Shown here piece by piece: positions 1-8,675 of a stretch of 64,000 nucleotides of DNA (within the stretch, counting starts at the first letter, position 1; each line of letters begins with the position of its first letter). The position numbers were made by a program, and so were the translations under genes. This DNA comes from Streptomyces sp. NRRL WC-3618 (GTDB lineage: Bacteria > Actinomycetota > Actinomycetes > Streptomycetales > Streptomycetaceae): NCBI RefSeq assembly GCF_001280005.1, contig NZ_LGDW01000452.1, forward strand, positions 1 through 64,000. Reading direction: 5' to 3'. The notes beneath the pieces are model-generated. The model worked only from the letters and a program-made list of their open reading frames with translations. It was not told the DNA's origin and did no database searches.

Positions 1-402
1 ATCTGCCGAGCCATCCGCCGTCGATGGGGAGGGTGGTGCCGTGGATGTAGGTGGCGGCGTTGGAGGCGAGGAAGACGGTGGCGCCGGTGAGGTCGTCGGA
101 GTTGCCCCATCCCTGAGCGGTGTCGGTGTCGGTGGTGCAGTCGACGAGGATCTTCATGACGTCGCCACCGGCTTCGAGGGCTTCGAAGGCGGCGGGTGCC
201 TCGGTGAGGGGGACGACCTTGCTGATCAGCCGCTCGGCGGGGATGGTGCCGTCGGCGACCAGGACCACGGCCTTCTCGAAGGCGGTGCGGTCGTACAACC
301 GGGCGCCGACGAGGGTGAGTTGCGCCAGAAGAAGCGGTGCAGGTTGATCTCGCGGGGCTTGGGGTGGATCGCGACAGGCACAGCCTGCCGCGCGCACAGC
401 GA
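1..402 (-). pseudogene. Chimeric remnant: zinc alcohol dehydrogenase tail joined to SDR tail
   Basis: Read on the minus strand, an open frame from an ATG at 402 gives a stretch typical of zinc-dependent sugar dehydrogenases (LTLVGARLYDRTAFEKAV, then KVVPLTEAPAAFEALEAGG, roughly 120-320). It runs without a stop into the C-terminal end of a classical short-chain dehydrogenase (GWGNSDDLTGATVFLAS, then PIDGGWLGR, roughly 1-85). Neither part has its nucleotide-binding domain. Upstream, the peptide INLHRFFW, which normally directly precedes LTLVGARLYDR, lies in another frame, so there is also a frameshift near 320. I infer a deletion that fused two neighbouring dehydrogenase genes of the sugar operon ending here. 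The last codons lie off the left edge. Confidence 0.7.
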
Positions 403-453
403 GCGTCATCGTGTTCTCCAGAGTCCTTCGTTCCTTCAGCACGAGCGCCGACG

Positions 454-1356
454 TCAGTCACAGGCCGGAAGGCGGTAGAAGGCGGTCGCGGTGCCGGCGA
501 GGAACGCGTGGATCTCGTTCTCGGCGCAGCCGGTCAGCAGTTTGTCGACGGTGAGTGCCCAGCGGTTCCAGCCGCCCGCGAGGTTCGCGACCGGCCAGTC
601 CGAGCCGAACATCAGTCGCTGCGGGCCGAAGGCGGTGAGCAGGACGTCCCAGACGGGGCGGATGTCGTCGGTGGTCCAGCTGTCGTGGTCGGCCTCGGTG
701 ATCAGGCCCGACACCTTGCACACCACCTGCTCATGTGCGGCCAGCCGTTGCACCTGGCGTCGCCAGTCCGCCAGTTGACGCCGGGCGATGTCCGGCTTGC
801 CCGCGTGGTTGAGCACCTGGGCCAGGTCGGGGAAGCGTTCGGCCAAGTTGATCGCCTGGTCGAGCTGGTGGCTGCGGACCAGTACGTCATAGGAGAGCCC
901 GCGGTCCCTGACGGCCGCCAACCCCCGCTCCACATCCGGGCGTTGCAGCCAGCTCGGCTCCGTTTCGCCCTGGACGAGATGGCGCAGGGAGCGCAGATAC
1001 GCGCCGCCCGGTCCGGCGAGGAGTCGGTCCAGCGTCTCGCCGATCGCCGACGACGTCAGGTCCGCCCAGCCGACCACCGCCTCGATCAGCGGCTCCTGCT
1101 CCGCGAGGGCGAGCAGGTCCTCGGTCTCGGGCACGTCCGGCACGCACTGCACGACCACCGAGCTGTGCAGGTGACGGCCCGCGATGGGGTGGGTCGCTGT
1201 GGAGCGCAGGTCGCCGGGGGTGAACGTGCGGTTGATCGATGCCAGGTCGGGGTCGTCGAGCCAGGGCTGCGGACGCCGGTCGAGGTCCCACAGATGGTGG
1301 TGGGAGTCGATGAGGACGGAGGCGGAGGCGGAAGTGGGGGCAGACGCGGGTGGCAT
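454..1356 (-). CDS. Amidohydrolase-2 family sugar lactonase (L-rhamnono/L-fucono-lactonase type)
   Basis: A 300-residue TIM-barrel amidohydrolase. It begins with the metal-binding LIDSHHHLWDL motif near residue 15 and has NHAGKPD in the middle and MFGSDWPVANL near the end, as in L-fuconolactonase and L-rhamnono-1,4-lactonase relatives. These cytoplasmic enzymes open the aldonolactone made by a sugar dehydrogenase. I start it at the ATG at 1356 rather than the upstream GTG at 1515, because the latter would add a proline/arginine-rich extension running back into the preceding gene. It lies 38 bp after the mutarotase gene in the same operon. The partner dehydrogenase appears decayed just downstream. 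Exact substrate is inferred from context. Confidence 0.8.
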   Translation of the reverse strand: MPPASAPTSASASVLIDSHHHLWDLDRRPQPWLDDPDLASINRTFTPGDLRSTATHPIAGRHLHSSVVVQCVPDVPETEDLLALAEQEPLIEAVVGWADLTSSAIGETLDRLLAGPGGAYLRSLRHLVQGETEPSWLQRPDVERGLAAVRDRGLSYDVLVRSHQLDQAINLAERFPDLAQVLNHAGKPDIARRQLADWRRQVQRLAAHEQVVCKVSGLITEADHDSWTTDDIRPVWDVLLTAFGPQRLMFGSDWPVANLAGGWNRWALTVDKLLTGCAENEIHAFLAGTATAFYRLPACD

Positions 1357-1394
1357 GGCAGGTTCCAAGTCGGGTCGGTCTGGCGCGGGCCGTG

Positions 1395-1742
1395 TCAGGC
1401 GGTGGCGTCTTCGCCGGGCGGGTCGAGGTGCCAGATCTCGGTCAGTTCCGTCCACTGGCGGGAGTCGCCCCGGTCGGGCCAGGGTTCCTGGCAGGGGTCG
1501 GTGAGTTTCCACCATTCCTGGGTTTCGGGGTCGGCCTCGATGAGGGCCATGTCGGCCTCGAAGTCGTCGCCGTGGTACTCGAAGTAGGCGAACAGCGCGT
1601 CGCCGTGGAGGAAGATGCTGTAGTTGCGGATGTTCGACCGGAGGAGGGCGGCTTCGACGCCGGGCCAGACGGCCGAGTGGAGTTCGAGGTACTTCTCGCG
1701 GTGCTCGGGTCGGAGCCTGATGGTCTGGGCGACGCGCTTCAT
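1395..1742 (-). CDS. rhaM: L-rhamnose mutarotase
   Basis: A 115-residue ferredoxin-fold protein of the RhaM family, full length for it. It starts MKRVAQTIRLRPEHREKY, has the conserved HSAVWPGVEAALL segment carrying the active-site histidine, RNYSIFL, and a WWKLTDP segment. It interconverts alpha and beta anomers of L-rhamnose (possibly another 6-deoxyhexose) so that downstream enzymes get the right form. Its ATG overlaps the stop of the preceding hydrolase gene by four bases (ATGA), so the two are probably translationally coupled. This gene is the best clue that the operon handles a rhamnose-type sugar. Confidence 0.85.
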   Translation of the reverse strand: MKRVAQTIRLRPEHREKYLELHSAVWPGVEAALLRSNIRNYSIFLHGDALFAYFEYHGDDFEADMALIEADPETQEWWKLTDPCQEPWPDRGDSRQWTELTEIWHLDPPGEDATA

Positions 1743-3751
1743 GCGGTTTCTCCCTCGGTGTCCGGGGCGGGCGGGCCGGCCGGGGTGTCGAACGGGGTGC
1801 GGTAGCTGGGAGTGTTGGTGCGCAGGCCCAGCCGCAGGACGAGCTTGATGCGGGTGGACGCGGGCAGCCGGACCGTCAGGAAGGCGCTGTCGCAGACCTG
1901 CTCCGACTCGGTGACGACGGGCTCGGTGTGCCCGTAGTCGTACATGTCACCGATCCAGGCGTCGTCCTCGCAGGTGGTGTGCCGGACGGCGGTGATCGTG
2001 TGCTCGGCGAAGGCGCCCGCCTGCACGATCACCGTGCGGTTCGCCTCGGGGGAGAGGTTGACGAGTTCGACGGTGGTCGCTTCGGGGTCGATGGAGGTGA
2101 CCAGCGCGGCCACGTCCGGGGGCAGGCCGGCGCGGCGGGCCTCGGCGTCGTGGTAGCGCAGCCGGGCCTGCTGAAGGCCGCCGTTGTACAGCACCTGGGG
2201 GCCGCCCCAGGTGAGCTGGACGAGGGCCTCGGTGACCACGGGGTTGGACTGCTGCCACACGTGGATGTCGGCCTCGGGCACGTCCAGCGCGCGGTAGCGG
2301 TCGATGCGGCGCAGGCGGTGGCGGATCTGGGCCTGCGCCGTCGCGAGGATGCGCTCCGGGTAGCCGGGGTCGTCACCGGCGAGGAAGGCGAACCACGCCT
2401 TCTCGTGCCCGGACTCCTCCTTGGCACGGAACGGCCGCAGCGTGCGCCAGTCGATGCCGTCGGCTTCGCGCAGCCCCTCCAGCCGGGCGCGGTCGGCGTC
2501 GGAGGCCGTGTGGTGCCACAGGGCCACCGGCACGGGCGGGGTCGCCGGGTTGTGGTCGAACCAGCCCGAGTCGTTGTGGCGGAACGGCAGGTGCGGAGTG
2601 GGTGTGTGGATGTCGGGGCCCAGTTCGACTGCCCACTTGGAGGGGAGGCTGGAATCCGCCTCGGTGTGGGGCATCACCTTGCTGTGGCCGATGAGGGTGT
2701 CGAGTGAGGTCGCGACCATGGAGAGGTAGTCGTCGTCCCCGGTGACCGTGGCCGCCGCGAGCGCGGCCACACAGGCCGCGTGGCCCACGCTGTGCCAGCC
2801 GTGCGGCCAGGACCAGCCGTAGTGGCCGCCGTACCAGCGGCCCTCCAGCAGGCTGCCGACGACGCCGTCCGGGCCGACGTTGTCCGGGATGAGACCGCCG
2901 TTCGCCTCGGTACGCTCACACCACGCGCCGACGTACTCGACGATCCAGTCGCGGTAGCGGTCCTCGCCGGACAGGATCCAGGCGTTGAGGACCAGTCCCG
3001 CCGCGGCAAGGTTGACCGCGGTGTCGCCGACGCCCACCCGGTCCCGCATCTGCGCGCCCAGCCGAGGATCCGCGGAGAGCGGGAACGGGCCGCCCTCCGC
3101 CTCGGGGATCCACTCGAGCGGGAAGCCGTACGTGTCGGCCTCCTTCTGCATCCAGGGATAGACGTCGCCGTCGAACAGGCCGACGCGCTCGGGGTCGCTG
3201 CCGTTGTGCGGGCGGGTGATGACGCGGTGACCGGGGTCGTAGTTGCCCTTGGCCGGGTCGACGTACAACTCGGCGAAACGCAGGGCGCGTTCGGACCATC
3301 GCTCGGGGGCGGCCATGCACAGGAAATAGAGCAGCAGCAGACTCTCGCCCTGGTGGAACCAGTCGTAGCCGCGCTCGAACTCCTCATGCAGCATGCCCAG
3401 TTCGGTGAGCTGCCGGGTCACGCCCTCCCAGTGCTTCTCGCTGGCGGGCAGCAGGTCGTCGGCGCCGCCGAGCAGGTACAGCTGGGGCCAGTTGAAGAAC
3501 ACCTCGTAGAAATCGTCCACACCGTCGCGGGTGGTGAGGGGGGCGGTGTAGTTCAGCCGGCCGTCCGGACCGGTGAAGTCGCGGGCGAAGCGGCGCCAGG
3601 CGTGGTCGAGCAGGTCGAACAGGGACCGCTGGGCCACGGCCCAGCCCGGTGGTTCGAGTACCGGCACCCGGGCCTGGACCTCGGGCGCGGTCGGTCGGAC
3701 GAGGTCCGGAGCGTCCTCACCCGACATGCGGTCGGAAGAGCTGAAGGGCAT
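1739..3751 (-). CDS. Cytoplasmic six-hairpin-type glycosidase-like protein, specificity unknown
   Basis: About 670 residues with no signal peptide. It is rich in aromatic and histidine-containing helical segments such as GYDWFHQGESLLLLYFL, YGGHYGWSWPHGWHSVGH, LPFRHNDSGWFDHNP and VWQQSNPVVTEALVQLTWGG. This resembles alpha/alpha-toroid proteins acting on oligosaccharides, followed by a beta-rich C-terminal part (SIDPEATTVELVNLSPE). I do not recognise a characterised family. ATG at 3751 is preferred because GGAG stands about ten bases upstream; a GTG at 3790 is the longer alternative. It sits between the permease genes and the mutarotase, so it probably splits an imported deoxysugar-containing oligosaccharide. 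That role is inference. Confidence 0.6.
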   Translation of the reverse strand: MPFSSSDRMSGEDAPDLVRPTAPEVQARVPVLEPPGWAVAQRSLFDLLDHAWRRFARDFTGPDGRLNYTAPLTTRDGVDDFYEVFFNWPQLYLLGGADDLLPASEKHWEGVTRQLTELGMLHEEFERGYDWFHQGESLLLLYFLCMAAPERWSERALRFAELYVDPAKGNYDPGHRVITRPHNGSDPERVGLFDGDVYPWMQKEADTYGFPLEWIPEAEGGPFPLSADPRLGAQMRDRVGVGDTAVNLAAAGLVLNAWILSGEDRYRDWIVEYVGAWCERTEANGGLIPDNVGPDGVVGSLLEGRWYGGHYGWSWPHGWHSVGHAACVAALAAATVTGDDDYLSMVATSLDTLIGHSKVMPHTEADSSLPSKWAVELGPDIHTPTPHLPFRHNDSGWFDHNPATPPVPVALWHHTASDADRARLEGLREADGIDWRTLRPFRAKEESGHEKAWFAFLAGDDPGYPERILATAQAQIRHRLRRIDRYRALDVPEADIHVWQQSNPVVTEALVQLTWGGPQVLYNGGLQQARLRYHDAEARRAGLPPDVAALVTSIDPEATTVELVNLSPEANRTVIVQAGAFAEHTITAVRHTTCEDDAWIGDMYDYGHTEPVVTESEQVCDSAFLTVRLPASTRIKLVLRLGLRTNTPSYRTPFDTPAGPPAPDTEGETA

Positions 3752-3874
3752 GGGAAGGATCTCCGTTCGGGGCGGCGGCGCGGTGCGCACGCCGGGACGG
3801 CGGCCGGGAGGTCGGGCGGTCGGGCGGTCGGGTGCCGGCTCTGGGTGTCATGCCGTGGAACCGTGGGCCGGGGG

Positions 3875-4852
3875 CTACTCCTTGGTGGCCCCGGCGAGCA
3901 TTCCGCTGACCAGGAAGCGCTGGGCGAAGAGGAAGACGATCAGCACCGGTGTGATGGCCAGCAGCGTGGCCAGCGCCAGCTGCGGCCGCTCGATCGCGAG
4001 GGTGCCGACGGCCGGATTGAAGGACGGCACGTTGCTGAGCAGGCTTCCGACCCCCACCTGGACGGGCATCTGGCTGCTCTCGGGGAGCATCACGTACGGC
4101 AGGAAGTAGTTGGTCCAGTTGGCGACGAAACTGAAGAAGCCCACGAGCGCGATGACCGGTGTCGCCAGCGGCAGCGCGATGTGCCGGAAGACGCCGAACT
4201 CCGAGCAGCCGTCCATCCGAGCCGCCGCCAGCAGGTCCTTCGGTACGGCGGTGGTGAAGTAGATGTACGTCAGGTACACGCCGAACGGATAGAACGCGTA
4301 CGGCAGGATGATCGACCACATCGTGCCGATCAGGTGCACCGCGTTCATCTCCAGGAACAACGGCACCACCAGGGTGGCGGTCGGCATGAGCATCACGACC
4401 AGAGTCGAGACGAGCAGGGTGTGCCGCCCGCGGAACTCGGTCATGGCCAGGGCGTATCCCGCCGGTATGGCCACACAGAGGGTGATGACCAGTGAGATCG
4501 TCGCGTACAACGTGGAGTTGCCGAGCCACTGCAGGACGGCGTCGTCCTGGAACGCGGTGAGGCGGTCCCAGTTGACCTTGAAGGCGTGCCAGGAGCCGAA
4601 GGACAGCGGGTTGCCATGCACGAGTTGCTGGTCGGTCTTGGTCGCCGCGAGCATGAGCCACAGCACCGGCAGCACGAAGAACACCAGGAAGACGAGCAGT
4701 ACGGAGCCGGTCAGCAGCCGGGGCACGAGGCGCCGCGGAGGACGTGGGCGCCGCCCCTCGGAGGCCCGGTGGTGCGCTCGTCCCATGACGCCTGGTCCCC
4801 GTTCCATGAGCGGTGTGGCCACGGCCGGGTCGGCAGAGGTCTTAGTCGGCAT
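3875..4852 (-). CDS. Carbohydrate ABC transporter permease, MalG type
   Basis: A 325-residue inner-membrane permease with about six hydrophobic spans, the first being VLLVFLVFFVLPVLWLMLA. It carries the EAA loop that contacts the ATPase (VPKDLLAAARMDG, then IALPLATPVIAL). It belongs to the CUT1 carbohydrate uptake class, MalG/LacG side. The ATG at 4852 overlaps the stop of the preceding permease gene by eleven bases. No ATPase gene lies in the operon; Streptomyces CUT1 systems normally share the MsiK ATPase encoded elsewhere, which I assume here. Confidence 0.9.
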   Translation of the reverse strand: MPTKTSADPAVATPLMERGPGVMGRAHHRASEGRRPRPPRRLVPRLLTGSVLLVFLVFFVLPVLWLMLAATKTDQQLVHGNPLSFGSWHAFKVNWDRLTAFQDDAVLQWLGNSTLYATISLVITLCVAIPAGYALAMTEFRGRHTLLVSTLVVMLMPTATLVVPLFLEMNAVHLIGTMWSIILPYAFYPFGVYLTYIYFTTAVPKDLLAAARMDGCSEFGVFRHIALPLATPVIALVGFFSFVANWTNYFLPYVMLPESSQMPVQVGVGSLLSNVPSFNPAVGTLAIERPQLALATLLAITPVLIVFLFAQRFLVSGMLAGATKE

Positions 4853-5756
4853 CGAAGAACCCCGACCGTGCGACGAAGACGGCGGCGGCCGCCACACTGA
4901 CGACCAGGAGCTCCACCGAGACCGCGGCGGCGCCGTTGATGTTGTTCAGCTGGAAGGCGAAGTCGTACGTCAGCTGGTTGAGCGAGTAGTCGCGTCCGGC
5001 CACGCCCGTGCTGGCGAGGGAGAGCAGCTGTGGCTCCACGAAGAGCTGCGCGCCGCCCGCGAAGGCCAGGATCACCATGTACACGATCCACTTGCGGAGC
5101 ATGGGGATCTGCACGCGCCAGGCGGTCTGCCAGGCGCTCGCGCCGTCGATGCGCGCGGCTTCCATGACGTCCTGGGGAATGTTGTTGAGCGCGCCGTAGA
5201 TGACGACGATCCAGCCGCCCGCACCGGTCCAGAACGCGATGACCGTGAACAGCAGGGGCAGGTTGCCGGGCGCGATCACCTCACCGAAGGTGTGGAACCC
5301 CAGCGTGCCCAGCAGTGAACTGACCGGGCTCACCGTGGGATCGAGCATGAACAGCCACACCAGCACACTCGCGGCGCCGGCGAGCGCTCCCGGGATGTAG
5401 AAGAGGAAGCGCAGGGACTTGCTGACGGTGCCGGAGGCGAGCCGGTGCAGCAGCAGCGCCAGGCTCACCACGAACACCACGAGGGAGACCAGCCAGAACA
5501 GGAGGTACAGCGCGACATGGCCCACGGCGTCCATGAAGCGGAAGTCCCGCGCCGTGGTGATGAAGTTGCTGAAGCCGGTGAATGTGCCCCCGGCGTTGGT
5601 GAAGGCGAAGTAGATGGCGTATCCGGTCGGCAGGACGCCGAACGCGATCAGGAGGAGCACGTAGGCGGCGACGAAGGCGAGGCCGGCCCGGCTCTGCCGG
5701 TCGGTGCCGCGGGGGCGCCGCCGGGCAGAACCGGCCGAGGGGTGGGTCGCGGTCAC
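4842..5756 (-). CDS. Carbohydrate ABC transporter permease, MalF type
   Basis: About 304 residues, six membrane spans (for example LAFVAAYVLLLIAFGVLPTG) and an EAA loop (IPQDVMEAARIDGASAWQTA). It is the MalF/LacF-side partner of the downstream permease for sugar uptake. The start is a GTG at 5756 that overlaps the stop codon of the binding-protein gene (GTGA), so translation is probably coupled. A longer open frame extends upstream, but there it lies inside the binding-protein gene and reads as arginine-rich shadow sequence, so I rejected it. Confidence 0.9.
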   Translation of the reverse strand: MTATHPSAGSARRRPRGTDRQSRAGLAFVAAYVLLLIAFGVLPTGYAIYFAFTNAGGTFTGFSNFITTARDFRFMDAVGHVALYLLFWLVSLVVFVVSLALLLHRLASGTVSKSLRFLFYIPGALAGAASVLVWLFMLDPTVSPVSSLLGTLGFHTFGEVIAPGNLPLLFTVIAFWTGAGGWIVVIYGALNNIPQDVMEAARIDGASAWQTAWRVQIPMLRKWIVYMVILAFAGGAQLFVEPQLLSLASTGVAGRDYSLNQLTYDFAFQLNNINGAAAVSVELLVVSVAAAAVFVARSGFFDAD

Positions 5757-7114
5757 TGGGAGACCTTGTATCCGTTGGACTGGGCGTACTTGGTGATGGA
5801 GTCCTGCCAGGCGGGCAGCAGCGAGGCGATGGACTTGCCCTGAGTGATGCCGGGCTTGACGGTGGCCGCCCAGATCGCCTCCTGGCTGAACTGCCCCGAA
5901 CCCCACTCCGGCCAGACCTGGGAAGCGGCGGTCGTGAGTGCGCTCAGGTCGCTGGCGAAGTAGCCGGAGGCGTCCTGCCCCTTCAGCCAGGCCTCGGCCG
6001 CGGGCGCGTACGCCGGGAAGCCGGGCGCCTTCTCCGCCTGGTAGGCGTTGTCGGTGGTGACCCACTTCAGGAAGTCGGTGGCCGCCTTGATGTGAGTGGA
6101 GTGCTGGGACAGCAGCCAGGTGCCGCCGCCGACGTTGCCGGTGGACGGCGAGCCGTCACCCTGCCACTGCGGTATGGGTGCCGCCGCGATCTGCTTGGCG
6201 GGGACCTTGAGGGTGTCCTTGAACACCGCGCCGCCGTACCAGGCCGGGCCCGGCATGAGCAGGACCTTGTCGGCCTGGTTCTTGCCGAAGTCGGTGCTGA
6301 AGACGCCGCTGATGGACATGGACCTGTTCTTGATCAGTACGTCCAGGAGCTTGGCCATCTTGGTGCAGGCCTCGCTTGTGGTGTTCACCGAGACGGACTT
6401 GGGCCCCGTGATGTGGTTGGCGCCGCACTTGCTCGCCCACAGGTAGATCTCGGGCGTGAAGGGGTCACCCGCGTCGCCCACGAGATAACCCGGGTGCTCC
6501 TTGGCCACCTTCTCACCGACCTGCTGGTACTCCTCCCAGGTCGTCGGCACCGTGTAGCCGAACTTCTTCAGCAGCGGCGCGTTGTACCAGAGCACCGCCT
6601 GGGAGAGGTCGTTGCGCAGGCAGTAGACGGTGCCGCCCACCGTGCAGACGTCGTTGGCACCCTTCGCGAACTTCCCCAGGGTCGCCGCGTCGACCAGGCC
6701 CTTGTTGAGCGGAGCGGCGAAGCCCGCGTCGACCGCCCAGGAGGCCTCGTTGTTCTGGGAGCTGAAGACGACGTCCGGCCAGCCCTTGCCGGTGCGGTTG
6801 AAGAGCTGGACCTTGGTCTGGAGGTAGTTCGAGCCGTTGGCGTCACCGTCGTAGCTGACGATCTCCAGCTTCACCTCGGGGTGCTGCTGCTGGTACAGCT
6901 TCGCGGCGTCCATGCGGGTCGCGTCCACCCAGACGGTCAACGCACCGTCCTTCTGCGCCGCCTGGGCGAAGCCGTCCTTGTTGGTCGTACTGGCCGTGCC
7001 GCCGCCGCAGGCGGAAACGGTCAGCAGGACCGTGACTGCGCACCCGGCCAGCAAAGCCGCACGCTTGTTGCCGGGCACTCTCTTCGAGCTGGACGAAGGC
7101 TTGTTGACGGTCAT
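5753..7114 (-). CDS. Sugar ABC transporter substrate-binding lipoprotein
   Basis: A 453-residue extracellular solute-binding protein of the family-1 (maltose-binding-like) type. A basic N-terminus (KRVPGNKRAALL) and hydrophobic stretch end in a lipobox (TVSAC followed by GGG), so it should be processed by signal peptidase II and anchored to the outer face of the membrane. The body has typical features such as YLQTKVQLFNRTG and a C-terminal ATVKPGITQGKS. I use the ATG at 7114, with GGAG seven bases before it, rather than the GTG at 7126. First gene of the operon; it delivers the sugar to the two permeases that follow. Confidence 0.9.
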   Translation of the reverse strand: MTVNKPSSSSKRVPGNKRAALLAGCAVTVLLTVSACGGGTASTTNKDGFAQAAQKDGALTVWVDATRMDAAKLYQQQHPEVKLEIVSYDGDANGSNYLQTKVQLFNRTGKGWPDVVFSSQNNEASWAVDAGFAAPLNKGLVDAATLGKFAKGANDVCTVGGTVYCLRNDLSQAVLWYNAPLLKKFGYTVPTTWEEYQQVGEKVAKEHPGYLVGDAGDPFTPEIYLWASKCGANHITGPKSVSVNTTSEACTKMAKLLDVLIKNRSMSISGVFSTDFGKNQADKVLLMPGPAWYGGAVFKDTLKVPAKQIAAAPIPQWQGDGSPSTGNVGGGTWLLSQHSTHIKAATDFLKWVTTDNAYQAEKAPGFPAYAPAAEAWLKGQDASGYFASDLSALTTAASQVWPEWGSGQFSQEAIWAATVKPGITQGKSIASLLPAWQDSITKYAQSNGYKVSQ

Positions 7115-7489
7115 GTGTGACTCCACTGGGTTCGCGGGTGCCCCGAGCAGGTCGGGGGGTGGCGCTTGGATGTGCCGACGCCGGGCCGTCCCGGGCAGGC
7201 GTCGGACATCTGAAAGGCGGCTGCGCTGTCCGACATGGAAGAAATTAGCCGCCTTATCTGGGGGTTCGTCAAGAGTGCGTACGGCGTTCTTTTGATGGAT
7301 TCGCGGACAATGGCGTGCCAGCTGTGCGTGGTTATGACCGATAAGCGGTAGTTATCTGTTGGGAATTCCAGAGCCCGCGTCGTGGATCTTGGCCCAAATG
7401 AGTACGACTTATAGCTCATCCAAGCTACGATGCTGTCGGCTCCACGGCGACCAGTCGCGTTCGCCGCAGTCACCCGGAAGGCAGCACAG
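7115..7489. promoter_or_regulatory. Divergent promoter region of the sugar operon and its GntR gene
   Basis: No gene lies here. It contains short inverted repeats that could be regulator sites: GATAA/TTATC with a 7-bp gap at 7340-7356, and ATGAG/CTCAT with a 12-bp gap at 7398-7419. A related CCGCCTTATC occurs near 7249. The GntR protein encoded to the right is the likely binder. The choice of sites is inference from symmetry and position. Confidence 0.4.
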
Positions 7490-8287
7490 ATGAACGACAC
7501 GCCAGCGACCGAAGCGGCCTTGCCGGCTCAGGCCCTTCCGGCTGCGCCGGCGGCGGTGACGGGCTCGGGCGAGCGGCGTGACTACCGTCCCGGGTACGAG
7601 ATCGTGGCGGAGCGGATCCTCGAGTACATCTCCGAGGAGCGGCTGTCGGCGGGTGACCGGCTGCCCACGGAGATCGATCTGGCCAAGACGCTGAACACCA
7701 GCCGGGCCGTGGTGCGGGAAGCCGTGAAGATCCTCTCGGCGCTGGGCCGCGTACGGGCCCACAAGGGGAGGGGTCTGTTCGTCGCGGACGACGAAGGCAT
7801 GCTCATCACCAGCCGGTGGGGAGGCTTCTTCCGTCCCGTCGACATCGACCACGTGCTGATGCTGTTCGAGTTCCGCAGGGTTCAGGAGATGGCCGCCAGC
7901 AGTCTGGCGGCCACCCGTGCCACCCCTTCGGAACTGCGCGCCGTCGAGGTGGCCATCGGGCAGTGTCGGTACGGGTTCGCCCATGGCGAGGTCGACGTGT
8001 TCAACCAGGCGGACGAGGACTTCCACGCGGCCGTGGCCGCGGCCTCGCACAACGCCTTCCTCGTCAGCGCCGTGCGGGACGCGCGACGGCTGCAGCGCCA
8101 GTCCAGTGCCATCGGTATCCATGACACCTTCGGCGAGAACACCGGGGCGGCCGTCGAGGAACACGAGGCGATCTACCGGGCCATCCGTGACGGCCACCCC
8201 GAGGAGGCGGCCCAGTTCACCGCGGCACACCTCGACAGAACCCTGGAGGACTACCGGCGCGAGATCCAGCGGCGCCTGTTCGGGTAG
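7490..8287 (+). CDS. GntR/FadR-type transcriptional regulator (FCD domain)
   Basis: A 265-residue regulator with an N-terminal winged helix (EERLSAGDRLPTEIDLAKTL, then SRAVVREAVKILSALG) and a C-terminal FCD ligand domain (FEFRRVQEMAASSLAA, then VFNQADEDFHAAVAAASHN, where the histidine and aspartate are typical metal/ligand contacts). Family members usually repress sugar-acid or deoxysugar operons and are released by a pathway intermediate. The ATG at 7490 has GGAAGG upstream; an in-frame start at 7430 would put the first twenty codons in promoter sequence. It is divergent from the deoxysugar ABC operon, which it probably controls. Confidence 0.85.
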   Translation: MNDTPATEAALPAQALPAAPAAVTGSGERRDYRPGYEIVAERILEYISEERLSAGDRLPTEIDLAKTLNTSRAVVREAVKILSALGRVRAHKGRGLFVADDEGMLITSRWGGFFRPVDIDHVLMLFEFRRVQEMAASSLAATRATPSELRAVEVAIGQCRYGFAHGEVDVFNQADEDFHAAVAAASHNAFLVSAVRDARRLQRQSSAIGIHDTFGENTGAAVEEHEAIYRAIRDGHPEEAAQFTAAHLDRTLEDYRREIQRRLFG

Positions 8288-8387
8288 CGCCGCGCATCGG
8301 CGCGCCGAGGGCGCCCAGCGCCGCGGGTGCCGTGCCGGGCGCGGGTGTCCCGACCGTATGACGCCTCGGAAAAGCGATGACGGTCCG

Positions 8388-8417
8388 TTGACTTCTGCGC
8401 GGCCGGGACTCTAGCTT
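8388..8417 (+). promoter_or_regulatory. Candidate promoter for the GH43-RICIN gene
   Basis: TTGACT (8388-8393) and TAGCTT (8412-8417) are separated by 18 bp, in the gap between the GntR gene and the GH43 gene. A housekeeping-type promoter is plausible but the -10 match is weak. Confidence 0.3.
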
Positions 8418-8459
8418 CAGCGGCGGGGCGGTTCGGATAACCGTGCATTGTTCGACATA

Positions 8460-8485
8460 TCGACCGATCGTCGATGTTCGGTCGA
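8460..8485. promoter_or_regulatory. Perfect inverted repeat upstream of the GH43-RICIN gene
   Basis: TCGACCGA and TCGGTCGA form perfect 8-bp arms around a 10-bp spacer. It lies just downstream of the candidate promoter and about 190 bp before the GTG start, a reasonable place for a repressor site. The binder is unknown. Confidence 0.35.
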
Positions 8486-8675
8486 CGTGCCTCCGACGGG
8501 AGCCCGTACGCCCAGGCGTATTGCGGTCATCGGATCCGCTTGCGTCCCGGGTGCCGTGACCGCCGCTCACACGTAGGCGGTAGCGGCTCGGCCGCTGTTC
8601 GCAGCCCGTCACTCACCTCTCGCGGTTCCCGCTGACCGCCAATACACGGGATGCCTCCTAGTCAGGGACTGAATC

